The notes: generated by a model from the letters alone, not told the origin. A stretch of DNA of 64,000 nucleotides from Paeniroseomonas aquatica (GCF_030409335.1 NZ_JAUFPN010000191.1:62001-126000), one strand, 5' to 3'; numbered from the stretch's first letter, positions 9,863-22,555 are shown. Numbers and translations are program-made.

Positions 9863-11077
9863 ATGGCGAAGATCCAGGTGAAGACCCCCGTCGTCGAGTT
9901 GGACGGAGACGAAATGACCCGCATCATTTGGGGGTTCATCAAGGAGAAGCTGATCCTCCCCTACCTGGATGTGGACCTGAAGTACTACGACCTGGGCATC
10001 GAATACCGCGATCAGACGGATGACCAGGTCACCGTCGATGCGGCCAATGCCATCAAGCAGTATGGCGTCGGCGTCAAATGCGCGACCATCACCCCGGACG
10101 AGGCCCGCGTCGCCGAATTCGGCCTCAAGAAGATGTGGCGCAGCCCGAACGGCACCATCCGCAACATCCTGGATGGCACGATTTTCCGTGAGCCCATCAT
10201 CTGCAGCAACGTGCCGCGCCTGGTGCCGCATTGGTCCAAGCCGATCGTGGTCGGCCGGCACGCCTATGGCGACATCTACCGCGCCATCGAGATGAAGATC
10301 CCCGGCGCCGGCAAGGTCAGCATGACCTATACCCCGGCCGACGGCAGCGGCCCGGTCGACATCGGCAGCTTCGACTTCAAGGGCGCCGGCGTGGCGATGG
10401 GGATGCACAACCTCAATGCCAGCATCGAGGGCTTCGCCCGTGCCAGCTTCAACTACGGCCTGGCGCGCAAGTATTCGGTGTACTTCAGCCACAAGAACAC
10501 CATCCTCAAGGCCTATGACGGCAATTTCAAGGACATCTTCAAGTCCATCTTCGATGCTGAATTCGCTGACAAGTTCAAGGCCGCCGGCCTGGTCTACGAG
10601 GACCGCCTGATCGACGACATGGTGGCCTCGGCCCTCAAGTGGGAAGGCGGCTATATCTGGGCCTGCAAGAACTACGATGGCGACGTGCAGTCCGACATCG
10701 TGGCGCAGGGCTTCGGCTCGCTCGGCCTGATGACCTCCGTGCTGCTCTCCCCGGACGGCAACACGGTCGAGTCCGAGGCGGCGCACGGGACGGTGACGCG
10801 GCATTACCGCGAGCACCAGAAGGGCCGCGAGACCAGCACCAACCCGATCGCCTCGATCTTCGCCTGGACCCGCGGCCTGGCCTACCGGGGCAAGTTCGAC
10901 AACACCCCGGACGTGACCGCCTTCGCCGAGACGCTGGAGAAGGTCTGCGTGCAGACGGTCGAGAGCGGCTCCATGACCAAGGACTTGGCGATCCTGATCG
11001 CCAAGGACCAGCCCTACCTCAGCACCCAGGCTTTCCTGGCGAAGCTGGACGAGAACCTGCAGAAGGCCATGAAGTAA
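9863..11077 (+). CDS. icd: Isocitrate dehydrogenase (NADP+)
   Basis: Converts isocitrate to 2-oxoglutarate and CO2 with NADP+ in the TCA cycle. 404 residues, the usual length of the dimeric eukaryote-like (type II) NADP-IDH common in alphaproteobacteria. The N-terminus [23 protein letters not shown] is diagnostic, followed by the substrate-binding SPNGTIRN and the metal-binding region around YDGDVQSD. The ATG at 9863 is chosen because it gives this canonical start. An in-frame ATG at 9851, behind GGGAGG, would add four residues. A strong intrinsic terminator follows, so it is a monocistronic unit. Confidence 0.97.
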   Translation: MAKIQVKTPVVELDGDEMTRIIWGFIKEKLILPYLDVDLKYYDLGIEYRDQTDDQVTVDAANAIKQYGVGVKCATITPDEARVAEFGLKKMWRSPNGTIRNILDGTIFREPIICSNVPRLVPHWSKPIVVGRHAYGDIYRAIEMKIPGAGKVSMTYTPADGSGPVDIGSFDFKGAGVAMGMHNLNASIEGFARASFNYGLARKYSVYFSHKNTILKAYDGNFKDIFKSIFDAEFADKFKAAGLVYEDRLIDDMVASALKWEGGYIWACKNYDGDVQSDIVAQGFGSLGLMTSVLLSPDGNTVESEAAHGTVTRHYREHQKGRETSTNPIASIFAWTRGLAYRGKFDNTPDVTAFAETLEKVCVQTVESGSMTKDLAILIAKDQPYLSTQAFLAKLDENLQKAMK

Positions 11078-11102
11078 GCATTGCGCCCTCGCTGACCGAA
11101 GG

Positions 11103-11133
11103 GGGCGGGTCCTGCGGGACCCGCCCTTTTTTT
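11103..11133 (+). terminator. Intrinsic terminator of icd
   Basis: A perfect 10-bp stem (GGGCGGGTCC / GGACCCGCCC) with a TGCG loop at 11113-11116, directly followed by seven T residues. It starts 25 bases after the icd stop codon and is a textbook rho-independent terminator. Confidence 0.95.
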
Positions 11134-11151
11134 GTGCCAAGGATCGGGTCC

Positions 11152-11829
11152 ATGCATTCACTGTCCCTCCTCGACTGGATCGCCTTCGGCGTCTTCGCCG
11201 CCTGCTGGGCCGGCTACTCCACCCTGGTCGACCGGCTGCCCTCGCTGCACCAGCGCAGCGTCATCGCCGCGATGGACCAGCACCGGCAGCGCTGGATGCA
11301 GACCATGGTGACGCGGGACAACCGCATCATGGACACGCAGATCATCGGCAACCTGATGAACAGCACGTCCTTCCTGGCGAATACCGCGATCTTCATCCTC
11401 GGCGGCCTGGTCGCCATGCTGGGCAGCCCGGACCTGGGTGCCCGGGTCTTCGGCGCCCTGCCCTTCGCCACCACGCCGGACCTGGCGGTCTGGGAGATGA
11501 AGATCGCGCTGCTGCTGCTGATCTTCGTGCGCGCCTTCTTCGAGCTGACCTGGGCGCTGCGGCAGTTCAACTACTGCTCCATTGTCATGGGCGGCATCTC
11601 CCACGATCCGGCCGATCCCGGGCGGACGGCGCATGCCGAGGTGGCGGCCAAGGTGGCCAACCGGGCTGCGGGGCATTTCAACAGCGGGCTGCGGGCCTAC
11701 TACTTCGGCCTCGCCGCCCTGGCCTGGATCCTTCATCCGCTGGCCCTGGTCATCGCCAGCATCCTGGTGCTGCGCGAATTGTACCGCCGGGAATTCCGCT
11801 CGATCGTTCGTGAAGCGCTCCAAGGTTGA
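11152..11829 (+). CDS. DUF599 family membrane protein
   Basis: Inner-membrane protein of the uncharacterised DUF599 family, 225 residues. Four hydrophobic segments are visible: one near the N-terminus (WIAFGVFAACWAG), one around FLANTAIFILGGLVA, one around IALLLLIFVRAFFE and one near the C-terminus (YYFGLAALAWILHPLALVI). The polar NSTSFLANT and RQFNYCSI regions and the NRAAGHFN motif fit the family as remembered. Function is unknown. The ATG lies 18 bases after the icd terminator T tract, so it probably has its own promoter. Confidence 0.8.
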   Translation: MHSLSLLDWIAFGVFAACWAGYSTLVDRLPSLHQRSVIAAMDQHRQRWMQTMVTRDNRIMDTQIIGNLMNSTSFLANTAIFILGGLVAMLGSPDLGARVFGALPFATTPDLAVWEMKIALLLLIFVRAFFELTWALRQFNYCSIVMGGISHDPADPGRTAHAEVAAKVANRAAGHFNSGLRAYYFGLAALAWILHPLALVIASILVLRELYRREFRSIVREALQG

Positions 11830-11884
11830 AGCAGCCATGCAGAATGAGCTTATCAGTTCCGTGATGTAACAATGCATGCTTGAT

Positions 11885-11898
11885 TGAACAGCTGTTCA
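11885..11898. promoter_or_regulatory. Perfect 14-bp palindrome, candidate operator
   Basis: TGAACAGCTGTTCA is its own reverse complement. It lies in an A/T-rich stretch between the DUF599 gene and the peroxidase gene, about 130 bases before the latter. A TATACT box (11910-11915) follows 11 bases later and could be a -10 element, but no good -35 is correctly spaced. It looks like a dimeric-repressor site; the regulator is unknown. Confidence 0.45.
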
Positions 11899-12027
11899 TC
11901 CATTCCTTTTATACTGAATTTCACTAATCCGTTATTGGTTCTGTGCCGGGTAAGTTACTTTGCCGTCACCGACTGCTCGGCTAAAGGCTGCGATAGTGAT
12001 AAGCAGTTGCAGCTGAGGACGGGCCCA

Positions 12028-14487
12028 ATGGACTTTCGATCGGTCGACGGATCGGGCAACAACCTTGCCGATCCCACGGTGAATGCAGCAGGCAGCGACT
12101 TCATCCGGATCGGCGAAGCGCATTATGCCGATGGCATCTCGGTGCCGCTCGGCGGGCCGAACCCCCGCACCATCAGCAACCTCGTGGTCGGCGAAGGCGA
12201 CGCGGTCGTTGCCAACGACCAGGGCCTCTCCGGCATGATGTATGCCTGGGGCCAGTTCATCGACCATGACCTCACGCGGTCCACTGGCGACGGCGTCAAC
12301 TCCATCGCCATCACCGTGCCGAACGGCGACCCCATCTATGCCGACGGCACCTTCATCCCGCTGACCCGCGCCGTCCAGGATCCCTCCAGCGGCGCCGGGA
12401 CCGGCACGCCGGCCATCGCCATCAACCGGAACTCCGGCTGGCTCGACGGCTCGATGGTCTATGGCTCGGACAGCGTGACCGCCGCCGCGTTGCGGCTGGC
12501 CGATGGCCACATGGCCACCTCGGCAGGCAACAACCTGCCGCTGGTCAACGGCATGTCCTTCGCCGGCGACGTCCGGGTCATGGAGAACCCCTCCCTCACC
12601 GCCCTGCAGACCATCTTCGTCCGCGAGCACAACTACCAGGTTGACCGGCTGGCCGCGGCGGATCCCTCCCTCACCGGCGAGCAGCTCTACCAGATGGCCC
12701 GCGCCATCGTCACCGCCGAGATCGCCCGGATCACCTACGAGGAGTTCCTGCCGAAGCTGCTCGGCGCCGACGCGGTGCCCGACTACGCTGGCTACGACCC
12801 GACGGTCGATGCGACCCTGAGCGTCGAGTTCACCGGCGCCGCCTATCGCTGGGGCCATTCGACCGTCTCGGCCGAGACCGAGCGCAAGGACGAGCAGGGC
12901 AATGTCACCGGCCCCGCGCTGACCCTGCGCGACACGTTCTTCCTCACCCCGGCCGCCTTCTCGTCAGATGGCGGTGCCGATGGCTTCCTCCGGCACCTGG
13001 GATCGGACCAGTCCCAGGCGATGGATGCGCGGATCGTCGAGGATCTCCGCAGCTTTCTCTTCGATCCGCCGGTCGGCCAGGATCTGGCAGCCATCAACAT
13101 CCAGCGCGGCCGCGACCTGGGCCTCGGCACCCTGAACCAGACCCGCGTCTCGCTGGGCCTCGAGGCCTATACCGATTTCGCCCAGATCACCTCGGATGCC
13201 GGCACCCTCGCCGGACTCCGCACCGCCTATGCCACGGTCGATGAGATCGATCTCTGGACCGGCGGGCTGTCGGAGCAGGCGAAGGGGGCATCCTTCCTCG
13301 GCGAGACCTTCTCACGCATCGTCGGCGACCAGTTCGTGGCGCTGCGCGACGGCGACCGCTTCTGGTACCAGAACCAGGGCTTCGATGCGGCGACGCTCTC
13401 GGCGATCGAGCACACCAGCCTCAGCGACATCATCCTGCGCACCACCGACACCCAGTACCTGCAGGGCGACATCTTCTCCTACTACGAGCGCCATGCGCCC
13501 GGTGTTGCGCCGGAGGACCCGGATTCGCCGCAGCTCGTCGTCGGCAGCGCGGCCAACGAGACGCTGGTCGGCGGCGACCAGGGCGACATCCTGGCCGGCA
13601 ACGGCGGCGACGATGCCATGGCGGGCGGAGCCGGCGACGACCTCTACCACGTTGATGGCCAGGGTGGCGTGGTCTACGAGGCCAACGGCGGCGGCCATGA
13701 CACGGTCATCGCCTCCGGCAGCTACTATCTCTATGCCGAGGTCGAGGCCCTCACCCTGAAGGCCGGGGCGGGCGACATCTTCGGCGTCGGCAACGCGCTC
13801 GACAACGTCATCACCGGCAACGAGGGCAACAACCTGCTGCTCGGCGGCGACGGCGACGATCTCATCCGCGGCGGCGCCGGCAATGACACGCTGTATGGCG
13901 AAGCGGGCGATGACACGCTCGAGGCCAGCGGGGGCGTCGATGCGCTCGCCGGCGGGGCCGGCGACGACCGCTACTACGTCAACGGCATGCAGCACCTGAT
14001 CTTCGAGGACATCGGCGGCGGCGAGGACCTGGTCTATGCCGAGGTCGGCGCGGGTGCGGCGAATGCCTACTACCTCTACGCCAATCTCGAGGGTCTGCGG
14101 CTGACCGGGACGGCGGACAGCTGGGGCGTCGGCAATGAGCTGGGCAACTTCCTCGCAGGCAATGCCGGGGCGAACTGGCTGCTCGGCGGCGAGGGCAATG
14201 ACACCCTGAACGGCGGCGCCGGCAATGATGTGCTGTTCGGCGGCGCCGGGGCGGATACCTTCGTCATCCGGCCGGGGACCGGCGCCGAGCTGGTGGCCGA
14301 CTTCACCCCGGGCGAGGATGTGATCCTGCTCGACGAAGTGCCGGGCCTGGCCTCTTTCGCCGATGTGCTGGCGGCGATGCGGGAAGTGGATGGGGTGACT
14401 GCGATCGACCTCGGCGGCGACGATCTTCTCGTCATCGGCGGGGTGGCGAATGCCAGCCTGAGCGCGAGCGACTTCGCCTTCGCCTGA
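12028..14487 (+). CDS. Animal-type haem peroxidase with C-terminal RTX calcium-binding repeats
   Basis: Large secreted protein, 819 residues. Residues about 20-500 form an animal-type (myeloperoxidase/cyclooxygenase superfamily) haem peroxidase. The distal site is WGQFIDHD (candidate haem-linked Asp and distal His near 79-80), with the REHN motif after NPSLTALQT, the proximal-His candidate in YRWGHS, and NIQRGRD. Residues about 510-750 carry glycine/aspartate-rich hemolysin-type nonapeptides (GGxGxDxxx, e.g. GGAGNDTLYG), which bind Ca2+ and mark type I secretion substrates. The absence of a cleavable signal and the extreme C-terminus fit that route. The ATG has CTGAGGAC upstream. An in-frame TTG at 11884 would add an unlikely 48-residue extension. 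No T1SS transporter genes are adjacent. Confidence 0.9.
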   Translation: MDFRSVDGSGNNLADPTVNAAGSDFIRIGEAHYADGISVPLGGPNPRTISNLVVGEGDAVVANDQGLSGMMYAWGQFIDHDLTRSTGDGVNSIAITVPNGDPIYADGTFIPLTRAVQDPSSGAGTGTPAIAINRNSGWLDGSMVYGSDSVTAAALRLADGHMATSAGNNLPLVNGMSFAGDVRVMENPSLTALQTIFVREHNYQVDRLAAADPSLTGEQLYQMARAIVTAEIARITYEEFLPKLLGADAVPDYAGYDPTVDATLSVEFTGAAYRWGHSTVSAETERKDEQGNVTGPALTLRDTFFLTPAAFSSDGGADGFLRHLGSDQSQAMDARIVEDLRSFLFDPPVGQDLAAINIQRGRDLGLGTLNQTRVSLGLEAYTDFAQITSDAGTLAGLRTAYATVDEIDLWTGGLSEQAKGASFLGETFSRIVGDQFVALRDGDRFWYQNQGFDAATLSAIEHTSLSDIILRTTDTQYLQGDIFSYYERHAPGVAPEDPDSPQLVVGSAANETLVGGDQGDILAGNGGDDAMAGGAGDDLYHVDGQGGVVYEANGGGHDTVIASGSYYLYAEVEALTLKAGAGDIFGVGNALDNVITGNEGNNLLLGGDGDDLIRGGAGNDTLYGEAGDDTLEASGGVDALAGGAGDDRYYVNGMQHLIFEDIGGGEDLVYAEVGAGAANAYYLYANLEGLRLTGTADSWGVGNELGNFLAGNAGANWLLGGEGNDTLNGGAGNDVLFGGAGADTFVIRPGTGAELVADFTPGEDVILLDEVPGLASFADVLAAMREVDGVTAIDLGGDDLLVIGGVANASLSASDFAFA

Positions 14488-14492
14488 ACCGG

Positions 14493-14523
14493 AGGCCTCG
14501 GGCGCCCATGGCGCCCGAGGCCT
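14493..14523. terminator. Bidirectional hairpin between the peroxidase gene and alaS
   Basis: A perfect 14-bp stem (AGGCCTCGGGCGCC / GGCGCCCGAGGCCT) with a 3-base loop, between two convergent stop codons (14487 and 14526). It has no T tract, but the stability and position suit a shared terminator. Confidence 0.7.
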
Positions 14524-14525
14524 GA

Positions 14526-17174
14526 TCACCCCGCCAGGGCGGTCCTGATGGCCTCCAGGGCGGCCTCCGCCAGGGCGGCGTCGGGACCACCGGCCTGGGC
14601 CAGCTCCGGCCGGCCACCGCCGCCCTTGCCGCCGACGGCGGCGCTGGCGGCCCGCACCAGCGGCACGGCATCGAGCTTGCCCCGCGCCGCTTCGCCGATG
14701 CCCACGACGATGCTGGTCTTGCCTTCCGCGGTGGAGACCAGGGCGACCACGTCCGTGGTGCCGGCCTTCAGGATAGCCTCGGCGACGCCCTTCAGGTCCT
14801 TCGGCGGCATGTCGCCGAGATTGCGCAGCGAGGCGCTGTATCCACCGATGGTCTCGGCCTCGGCGGCGCTGGCGCCGGTCGCCAGCTTCTTGCGCAGCTC
14901 GGTCACCTCGCGTTCCAGCCGGCGACGGTCCTCGAGCAGGGTGGCGACCCGGGCCGGCACGTCGGCAGGCGGGACGCGGAGGGCGGCAGCGGCTTCCCCG
15001 AGGCGGCGGGCCTGCTCCTCGATGATGGCCAGGGCCGCCTCCCCGGTGACCGCCTCGACGCGGCGGATGCCGGCAGCCACGGCCCCTTCGGAGACGATCT
15101 TGAACAACCCGATGTCGCCGGTCCGGCGGACATGGGTGCCGCCGCAGAGCTCCAGCGAATAGACGCCCTGCTTCTCGGTCGCGGCGGGGTCGTGGCCCAT
15201 GCCGATGACCCGGACCTCATCGCCGTATTTCTCCCCGAACAGCGCCATGGCGCCGACGCCAACCGCCTGCTCCGGGGTCATCAGCCGGGTGGTGACCTCG
15301 GCATTCTCGCGGATGCGGGCATTCACCTCGCCCTCGGTCCAGGCGAGGTCGGCCTCGGTCATCGGGGTCGGCTGGGAGACGTCGAAGCGCAGCCGGTCGG
15401 GCGCGTTCAGCGAGCCCTTCTGGGCGACATGGGTGCCGAGCCGGCGGCGCAGCGCCTCGTGCAGCAGGTGTGTCGCGCTGTGGTGGGCCCGGATGGCGCC
15501 GCGGCGGACGTGATCCACCTCGGCCTGCACGGCCATGCCCAGCTTCGCCTCGCCATGGGCGACGGTGCCGGTATGGACGAAGAGGTCGCCCAGCTTCTTC
15601 TGGGTGTCGCGGATGGTGATGCGGCAGGCGTCGCCGGCCGAGATCTGCCCGGCGTCGCCGACCTGGCCGCCGCTCTCGGCGTAGAAGGGCGTCTGGTTCA
15701 GCACGATGGCGACCTCGGCCCCGACCGGGGCGCTGTCCACCGCCTGGCCGTCGCGGATGATGGCGAGGATCTCGCCCTCCGCCGTCTCGGTGCTGTAGCC
15801 GAGGAATTCGGTGGCGCCGAGGTTCTCCTTCAGGTCGAACCAGACGGCATCGGTCGCCGCCTCGCCGCTGCCGGCCCAGGCGGAGCGGGCCCGGCGGCGC
15901 TGCTCGGCCATCGCGGCCTCGAAGCCCTCGGTATCGACGGCGCGGCCCTCGGCGCGCAGCGCATCCTGGGTGAGATCGAGCGGGAAGCCGTAGGTGTCGT
16001 AGAGGCGGAAGGCGATGTCGCCCGGCAGGGTGGCGCGGTCGCCGAGCTTCGCCGTCTCATCCGCCAGCAGGCCGAGGCCACGTTCCAGCAGGCTGCGGAA
16101 GCGGGTTTCCTCCAGCTTGAAGGTCTCGGTCACCAGCGCCTCGGCGCGGATGATCTCGGGGTAGGCGCCGCCCATCTGGCGGATCAGCGCCGGAACCAGG
16201 CGGTGCAGCAGCGGCTCGCGCGAGCCCATCATATGGGCGTGGCGCATGGCGCGGCGGAGGATGCGGCGGAGGACGTATCCGCGCCCTTCGTTCGAGGGCA
16301 TGACGCCATCGGCCATGAGGAAGGTGCCGGCGCGCAGGTGGTCGGCGACGACGCGGTGGCTGGTGCGCCACGGCCCGTCCGGATCCTGGCCGGTCGCCTC
16401 GGCGCTGGCGAGGATCAGGGCACGCAGGGTGTCGGTGTCGTAGTTGTCGTGCTTGCCCTGGAGGATGGCGGCGAAGCGCTCGAGGCCCATGCCGGTGTCG
16501 ATCGAGGGGCGCGGCAGGCCGACGCGGGTGCCGGGCGGCCCCTCCTCGTACTGCATGAAGACCAGGTTCCAGATCTCGATGAAGCGGTCGCCATCCTCGT
16601 CCGGGGAGCCGGGGGGGCCGCCGGGGATATGGTCGCCGTGGTCGTAGAAGATCTCGGAACAGGGGCCGCAGGGGCCGGTGTCGCCCATGCGCCAGAAATT
16701 GTCGGAGGTCGGGATGCGGATGATGCGGCTGTCCGGCAGGCCGGCGATCTTCTTCCAGAAGACCGGCGCCTCCTCGTCCTCGGTGTAGACGGTGACCAGC
16801 AGCTTGTCGCGGGCGAGGCCGAAGTCGCGGGTCAGCAGCTCCCAGGCGTGGCCGATCGCCTGTTCTTTGAAGTAGTCGCCGAAGGAGAAATTGCCCAGCA
16901 TCTCGAAGAAGGTATGGTGCCGGGCGGTATAGCCGACGTTGTCGAGGTCGTTGTGCTTGCCGCCGGCCCGGACGCATTTCTGCGCCGTCGTGGCCCGGAC
17001 GTAGGGGCGCTTTTCCTGGCCGGTGAAGACGTTCTTGAACTGGACCATGCCGCTGTTGGCGAACATCAGCGTCGGGTCGTTGCGCGGGACCAGCGGCGAG
17101 CTGTCGACCACCTGATGCCCGTTGCGGCCGAAGTAGCCGAGGAACGTCGCGCGGATATCGTTGCTGCTGGTCAT
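14526..17174 (-). CDS. alaS: Alanyl-tRNA synthetase
   Basis: Charges tRNA-Ala with alanine. 882 residues, full family length. The N-terminal class II catalytic domain begins at once ([19 protein letters not shown], the [11 protein letters not shown] segment). The editing domain shows HSATHLLH around residue 565 and [13 protein letters not shown] around 675, which hold the zinc/editing residues. The C-Ala dimerisation domain ends [16 protein letters not shown]. The gene is downstream of recA on the same strand with a 125-base gap containing a small hairpin. The alaS-after-recA order is common in alphaproteobacteria. Confidence 0.98.
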   Translation of the reverse strand: MTSSNDIRATFLGYFGRNGHQVVDSSPLVPRNDPTLMFANSGMVQFKNVFTGQEKRPYVRATTAQKCVRAGGKHNDLDNVGYTARHHTFFEMLGNFSFGDYFKEQAIGHAWELLTRDFGLARDKLLVTVYTEDEEAPVFWKKIAGLPDSRIIRIPTSDNFWRMGDTGPCGPCSEIFYDHGDHIPGGPPGSPDEDGDRFIEIWNLVFMQYEEGPPGTRVGLPRPSIDTGMGLERFAAILQGKHDNYDTDTLRALILASAEATGQDPDGPWRTSHRVVADHLRAGTFLMADGVMPSNEGRGYVLRRILRRAMRHAHMMGSREPLLHRLVPALIRQMGGAYPEIIRAEALVTETFKLEETRFRSLLERGLGLLADETAKLGDRATLPGDIAFRLYDTYGFPLDLTQDALRAEGRAVDTEGFEAAMAEQRRRARSAWAGSGEAATDAVWFDLKENLGATEFLGYSTETAEGEILAIIRDGQAVDSAPVGAEVAIVLNQTPFYAESGGQVGDAGQISAGDACRITIRDTQKKLGDLFVHTGTVAHGEAKLGMAVQAEVDHVRRGAIRAHHSATHLLHEALRRRLGTHVAQKGSLNAPDRLRFDVSQPTPMTEADLAWTEGEVNARIRENAEVTTRLMTPEQAVGVGAMALFGEKYGDEVRVIGMGHDPAATEKQGVYSLELCGGTHVRRTGDIGLFKIVSEGAVAAGIRRVEAVTGEAALAIIEEQARRLGEAAAALRVPPADVPARVATLLEDRRRLEREVTELRKKLATGASAAEAETIGGYSASLRNLGDMPPKDLKGVAEAILKAGTTDVVALVSTAEGKTSIVVGIGEAARGKLDAVPLVRAASAAVGGKGGGGRPELAQAGGPDAALAEAALEAIRTALAG

Positions 17175-17184
17175 CGCCGGTCCT

Positions 17185-17207
17185 GTCTGCCCCTGGGCCG
17201 GGCAGAC
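17185..17207 (-). other. Hairpin just upstream of alaS
   Basis: An 8-bp inverted repeat (GTCTGCCC / GGGCAGAC) with a 7-base loop, ending 10 bases before the alaS start on the minus strand. It may be part of the alaS leader or a weak recA terminator. There is no T tract and no direct sign of function. Confidence 0.35.
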
Positions 17208-17299
17208 GGGACAGGGTCGGGGAAGGAAATGTCCTCCCTCCCCAACCCTACCGGCCGCCCATGGCCTGCCAGCCTCCTACCGCGCGCGACGGGAGGCGT

Positions 17300-18352
<1,053 letters not shown>

Positions 18353-18543
18353 TTTGGCTATCCCTGGCTACTGGCCCTAGCGACTGGCCCTGCTGCTGGC
18401 TCGATCCGAGGTCGTTCGACGGCAACGGCTTGCGGTGACTGAAGCGGGACGGGCCGAGGGTTGCAACACCGCTCAGCCTGACCCGCCACCAAACCGTAAC
18501 GGTAACGAAATCGACCTTACCACCGCCCGCTGGTGACGGACAG

Positions 18544-18587
18544 AGTATGGTCACGTCCCTCGGGAAAAACAAGAACATTTGGTAAAC
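18544..18587 (-). promoter_or_regulatory. Putative recA promoter with SOS (LexA) box
   Basis: Read on the minus strand: GTTT-N7-GTTC at 18587-18573, one base away from the alphaproteobacterial LexA consensus GTTC-N7-GTTC. It is directly followed by a -35-like TTGTTT (18572-18567), a 17-base spacer and a -10-like CATACT (18549-18544). The site lies between the end of the hybrid-kinase gene and recA, giving a leader of about 185 bases. A LexA site touching the -35 box fits repression, but the mismatch leaves some doubt. Confidence 0.55.
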
Positions 18588-18597
18588 ACGGCTTCGG

Positions 18598-20131
<1,534 letters not shown>

Positions 20132-20139
<8 letters not shown>

Positions 20140-21187
20140 GCCGCCTGCCCTGCAGGCGCCAGACATAGGCGATGATCTCGGCAACCGCCTGCCAATGCTC
20201 GGCGGGGATCTCGCTGTCCGGCTCCAGGCGCCACAAGGCGCGGGCGAGCGGCGGGTTCTCGACGATCGGCACTCCGTGCTCGACGGCCGCCGCCCGGATC
20301 CGGGCTGCCATGGCATCCACTCCCTTGGCCACCAGCCTCGGCGCCGAGGCCTGCCCCTGCGCATAGGTCAGGGCGACAGCGTAATGAGTTGGATTGGTGA
20401 CGACAACCGTCGCCTTCGGCACGGCGGCGAGCATGCGCTGCCGGCCCCGCATCTCCCGCAGGCGGCGCAGCCGTGCCTTGATGTGCGGGTCGCCTTCGTT
20501 GTCGCGGTGTTCCTGCTTCACCTCCTCGCGGCTCATCCGCAGCTTCCGCAGGTGACGCCACCGCACCCAGACCAGATCCAGCAGGGCGATGGCCCCGAAT
20601 GCGAAGAGCGCCGCGACCAGCAGCCGCAGCACCCCCTGCCCCATCGCCCGCAGCAGCAAGGCCGGCGGCTCGTGCAGGGCGGCCTGCAGCACCGGCGGTT
20701 CGATGGCATGCCACAGGGCGGCGGCGACCAGGGCCAGCTTGATGAGGGTCCGGAGCAGCTCCGCCAGCCCCTCGGGGCCGAGCAGCCGCCGCAGTGCCGC
20801 GCCGGGATTGATGCGGGCCAGCTGCGGCGCCAGGGCCTCGGCCCGCAGCAGGATGCCGGTCTGCGCCAGGCTGGCCAGCACCCCCGCCGCCGCCACCAGC
20901 CCGAGGAGCGGCAGCAGCGTCAGGGCAGATTGCCGGAGCAGGGCCGGAACCAGCGCCATGCCCTCGCCGGCGTTGGGTGCTTCCAGCAGGGCGCGCATCG
21001 CCTTCAGCCACGCCAGGCCAAGCGGCGGCAGGGCGAGAAACCCGGCGATGGTGCCGGAGAGCAGCGTGGCGAAGCCGATCGCCTCCCGGGAGACGGCGGT
21101 TTGCCCCTCCCGCCGGGCCTGATCGAGCCGGCGCTGGGAGGGAGCTTCGGTCCGGTCGCCTTGGCCGGCCTCCTCGCCTTCGGCCAT
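20132..21187 (-). CDS. flhB: Flagellar export gate protein FlhB
   Basis: Substrate-specificity switch of the flagellar type III export gate, 351 residues. The N-terminal half has four hydrophobic segments. The C-terminal cytoplasmic domain contains the self-cleaving NPTHYAVAL motif near residue 265, preceded by the KxxxKMSREEVKQEH-like linker (RMSREEVKQEHRDNEGDP). It starts 3 bases after the fliR stop and overlaps the downstream hybrid-kinase start. It is part of the minus-strand run flgB-flgC-fliE-fliQ-fliR-flhB. Confidence 0.97.
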
Positions 21188-21190
21188 GCC

Positions 21191-21949
21191 TCAGCCCGGC
21201 CCCGCCAGCAGCAGGGGTTCTCCGGCCGCCGCCAGCCAGACCGCGAGCATGGCCGGCAGCAGCAGGCCCATCAGGAGCAACCCGCAGATGATCTGTCCCG
21301 GCGCCGCGATGGCGAAAACCTGGACCTGTGGCGCCAGCCGCGCCAGCAACCCGAGGGCGAAATTACCCAGGACCGCAGCCAGGACCAGCGGCGCCGCCAG
21401 CCGCAGCGCCAGCGCCAGGCTGTTTGCCACCGCCTGCGCCACCGATTCCGCGGGAGCACCGAAGCCCAGCGATGCCCCCGGCGGCAGGACCGCGTAGCTT
21501 TCCGCCAGCGCCCGCAGCGGCAGCGCGTAAAGGCCGGTGGACAGCAACAGCGTCGCCGCCATCAAGGAGAACAGCCGCCCGGTCGCCGTGGCCTGGGACC
21601 CGAAGACCGGATCCGTCTGCAAGGGACTGGCGAGGCCGACCATCAGCGCCATGACCTGCCCGGCCTGCGCCAGGGCCAAGGCCACGAGCCGCGCCAGCAG
21701 GCCGAGCCAGAGGCCGATCCCGGTCTCGAGGGCCAGCAGGCGCAGGAGCTCGGGCATGTCCTCCGGCACCGCGGGCAGGCCGGGCGCCAGGACCGGCAGC
21801 AGCAGCGCGACCAGCGCCAGCAGGAGGGCAAGCCGGATGCTCGCGGGTATGTCCTGCTCGCCGAGTCCAGGCAGCAGCAGCACGGCGCCCCCCATCCGCG
21901 CCAGCACCAGCACCGCCTGGAAGGCGACGGTGGGAAGCTGGTCCAGCAT
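21191..21949 (-). CDS. fliR: Flagellar export gate protein FliR
   Basis: Membrane component of the flagellar export gate, 252 residues, very hydrophobic, with about six membrane segments. Hallmarks are ARMGGAVLLLPGLGEQDIPASIRLALLLAL near the start and QVFAIAAPGQI near the end. The ATG overlaps the fliQ stop by one base (TGATG), which sets the start against a longer upstream frame that runs through fliQ. It works with FliP and FliQ to form the export pore. Confidence 0.95.
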   Translation of the reverse strand: MLDQLPTVAFQAVLVLARMGGAVLLLPGLGEQDIPASIRLALLLALVALLLPVLAPGLPAVPEDMPELLRLLALETGIGLWLGLLARLVALALAQAGQVMALMVGLASPLQTDPVFGSQATATGRLFSLMAATLLLSTGLYALPLRALAESYAVLPPGASLGFGAPAESVAQAVANSLALALRLAAPLVLAAVLGNFALGLLARLAPQVQVFAIAAPGQIICGLLLMGLLLPAMLAVWLAAAGEPLLLAGPG

Positions 21950-22221
21950 CAGGGCAGGCCGCCGACTGCGACCATCCGGTCGAAGAGCGAACCGGCATAG
22001 CCGCGCATGGCGCCCGCCATGCCCGGCCCGAGGAGAAGGAGCACGACCCCCAGCACGACCAGCTTGGGCAGGAAGGCGAGCGTCGCTTCCTGGATCTGGG
22101 TCAGCGCCTGGATGACGGAAATGACCAGCCCGACCGCCAGCATGGCGCCGAGCGGCGGGCCGGCCAGCTGCAAAGCCATCCATAGGGCTTCCCGAACGGC
22201 CAGGGCGGTCTGGTTATCCAT
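21949..22221 (-). CDS. fliQ: Flagellar export gate protein FliQ
   Basis: Small export-gate membrane protein, 90 residues, with two hydrophobic hairpin helices (MALQLAGPPLGAMLAVGLVISVIQA and FLPKLVVLGVVLLLLGPGM). IQALTQIQEATLAFLPK is the family signature. The start at 22221 gives the usual length; an upstream in-frame ATG adds non-family sequence. It is coupled to fliR by a one-base overlap. Confidence 0.95.
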   Translation of the reverse strand: MDNQTALAVREALWMALQLAGPPLGAMLAVGLVISVIQALTQIQEATLAFLPKLVVLGVVLLLLGPGMAGAMRGYAGSLFDRMVAVGGLP

Positions 22222-22261
22222 GACGCACCGCCTCCTGCGGTGGACGCGCGGTGCCCCGGCG

Positions 22262-22555
22262 TCAGATCGGCATGCGCATGACATCCTGGTAGGCGGCGAC
22301 GACCCGGTCGCGCACCGCGACCGCGGTCTGCAGGGCTAGCTCCGCGCGGGAGACGGCGAGGACCACGTCCGACACGCTGCCCTGACCGAGCAACGCCTGG
22401 GTACTGGCCGCATCGGCACTGCGCCCAAGCTCGACCGCGCCCTCGACCGCCCGGGCCATGGTGGCGCCGAAGCCGTCCTCAGCCGCCGCCGTGGCAGGCG
22501 ACTGCGTGGCGCGGTAGGCGGCCGCCGCGGCGACCGGAGCGACCGCGCCCGGCAT
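22262..22555 (-). CDS. fliE: Flagellar hook-basal body protein FliE
   Basis: MS-ring/rod junction protein, 97 residues. The conserved C-terminal half is visible: VSDVVLAVSRAELALQTAVAVRDRVVAAYQDVMRMPI. The N-terminal half is Ala-rich and variable, as usual for FliE. The ATG overlaps the flgC stop by one base (TGATG). The order flgB-flgC-fliE is the standard proximal-rod cassette. Confidence 0.93.
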   Translation of the reverse strand: MPGAVAPVAAAAAYRATQSPATAAAEDGFGATMARAVEGAVELGRSADAASTQALLGQGSVSDVVLAVSRAELALQTAVAVRDRVVAAYQDVMRMPI

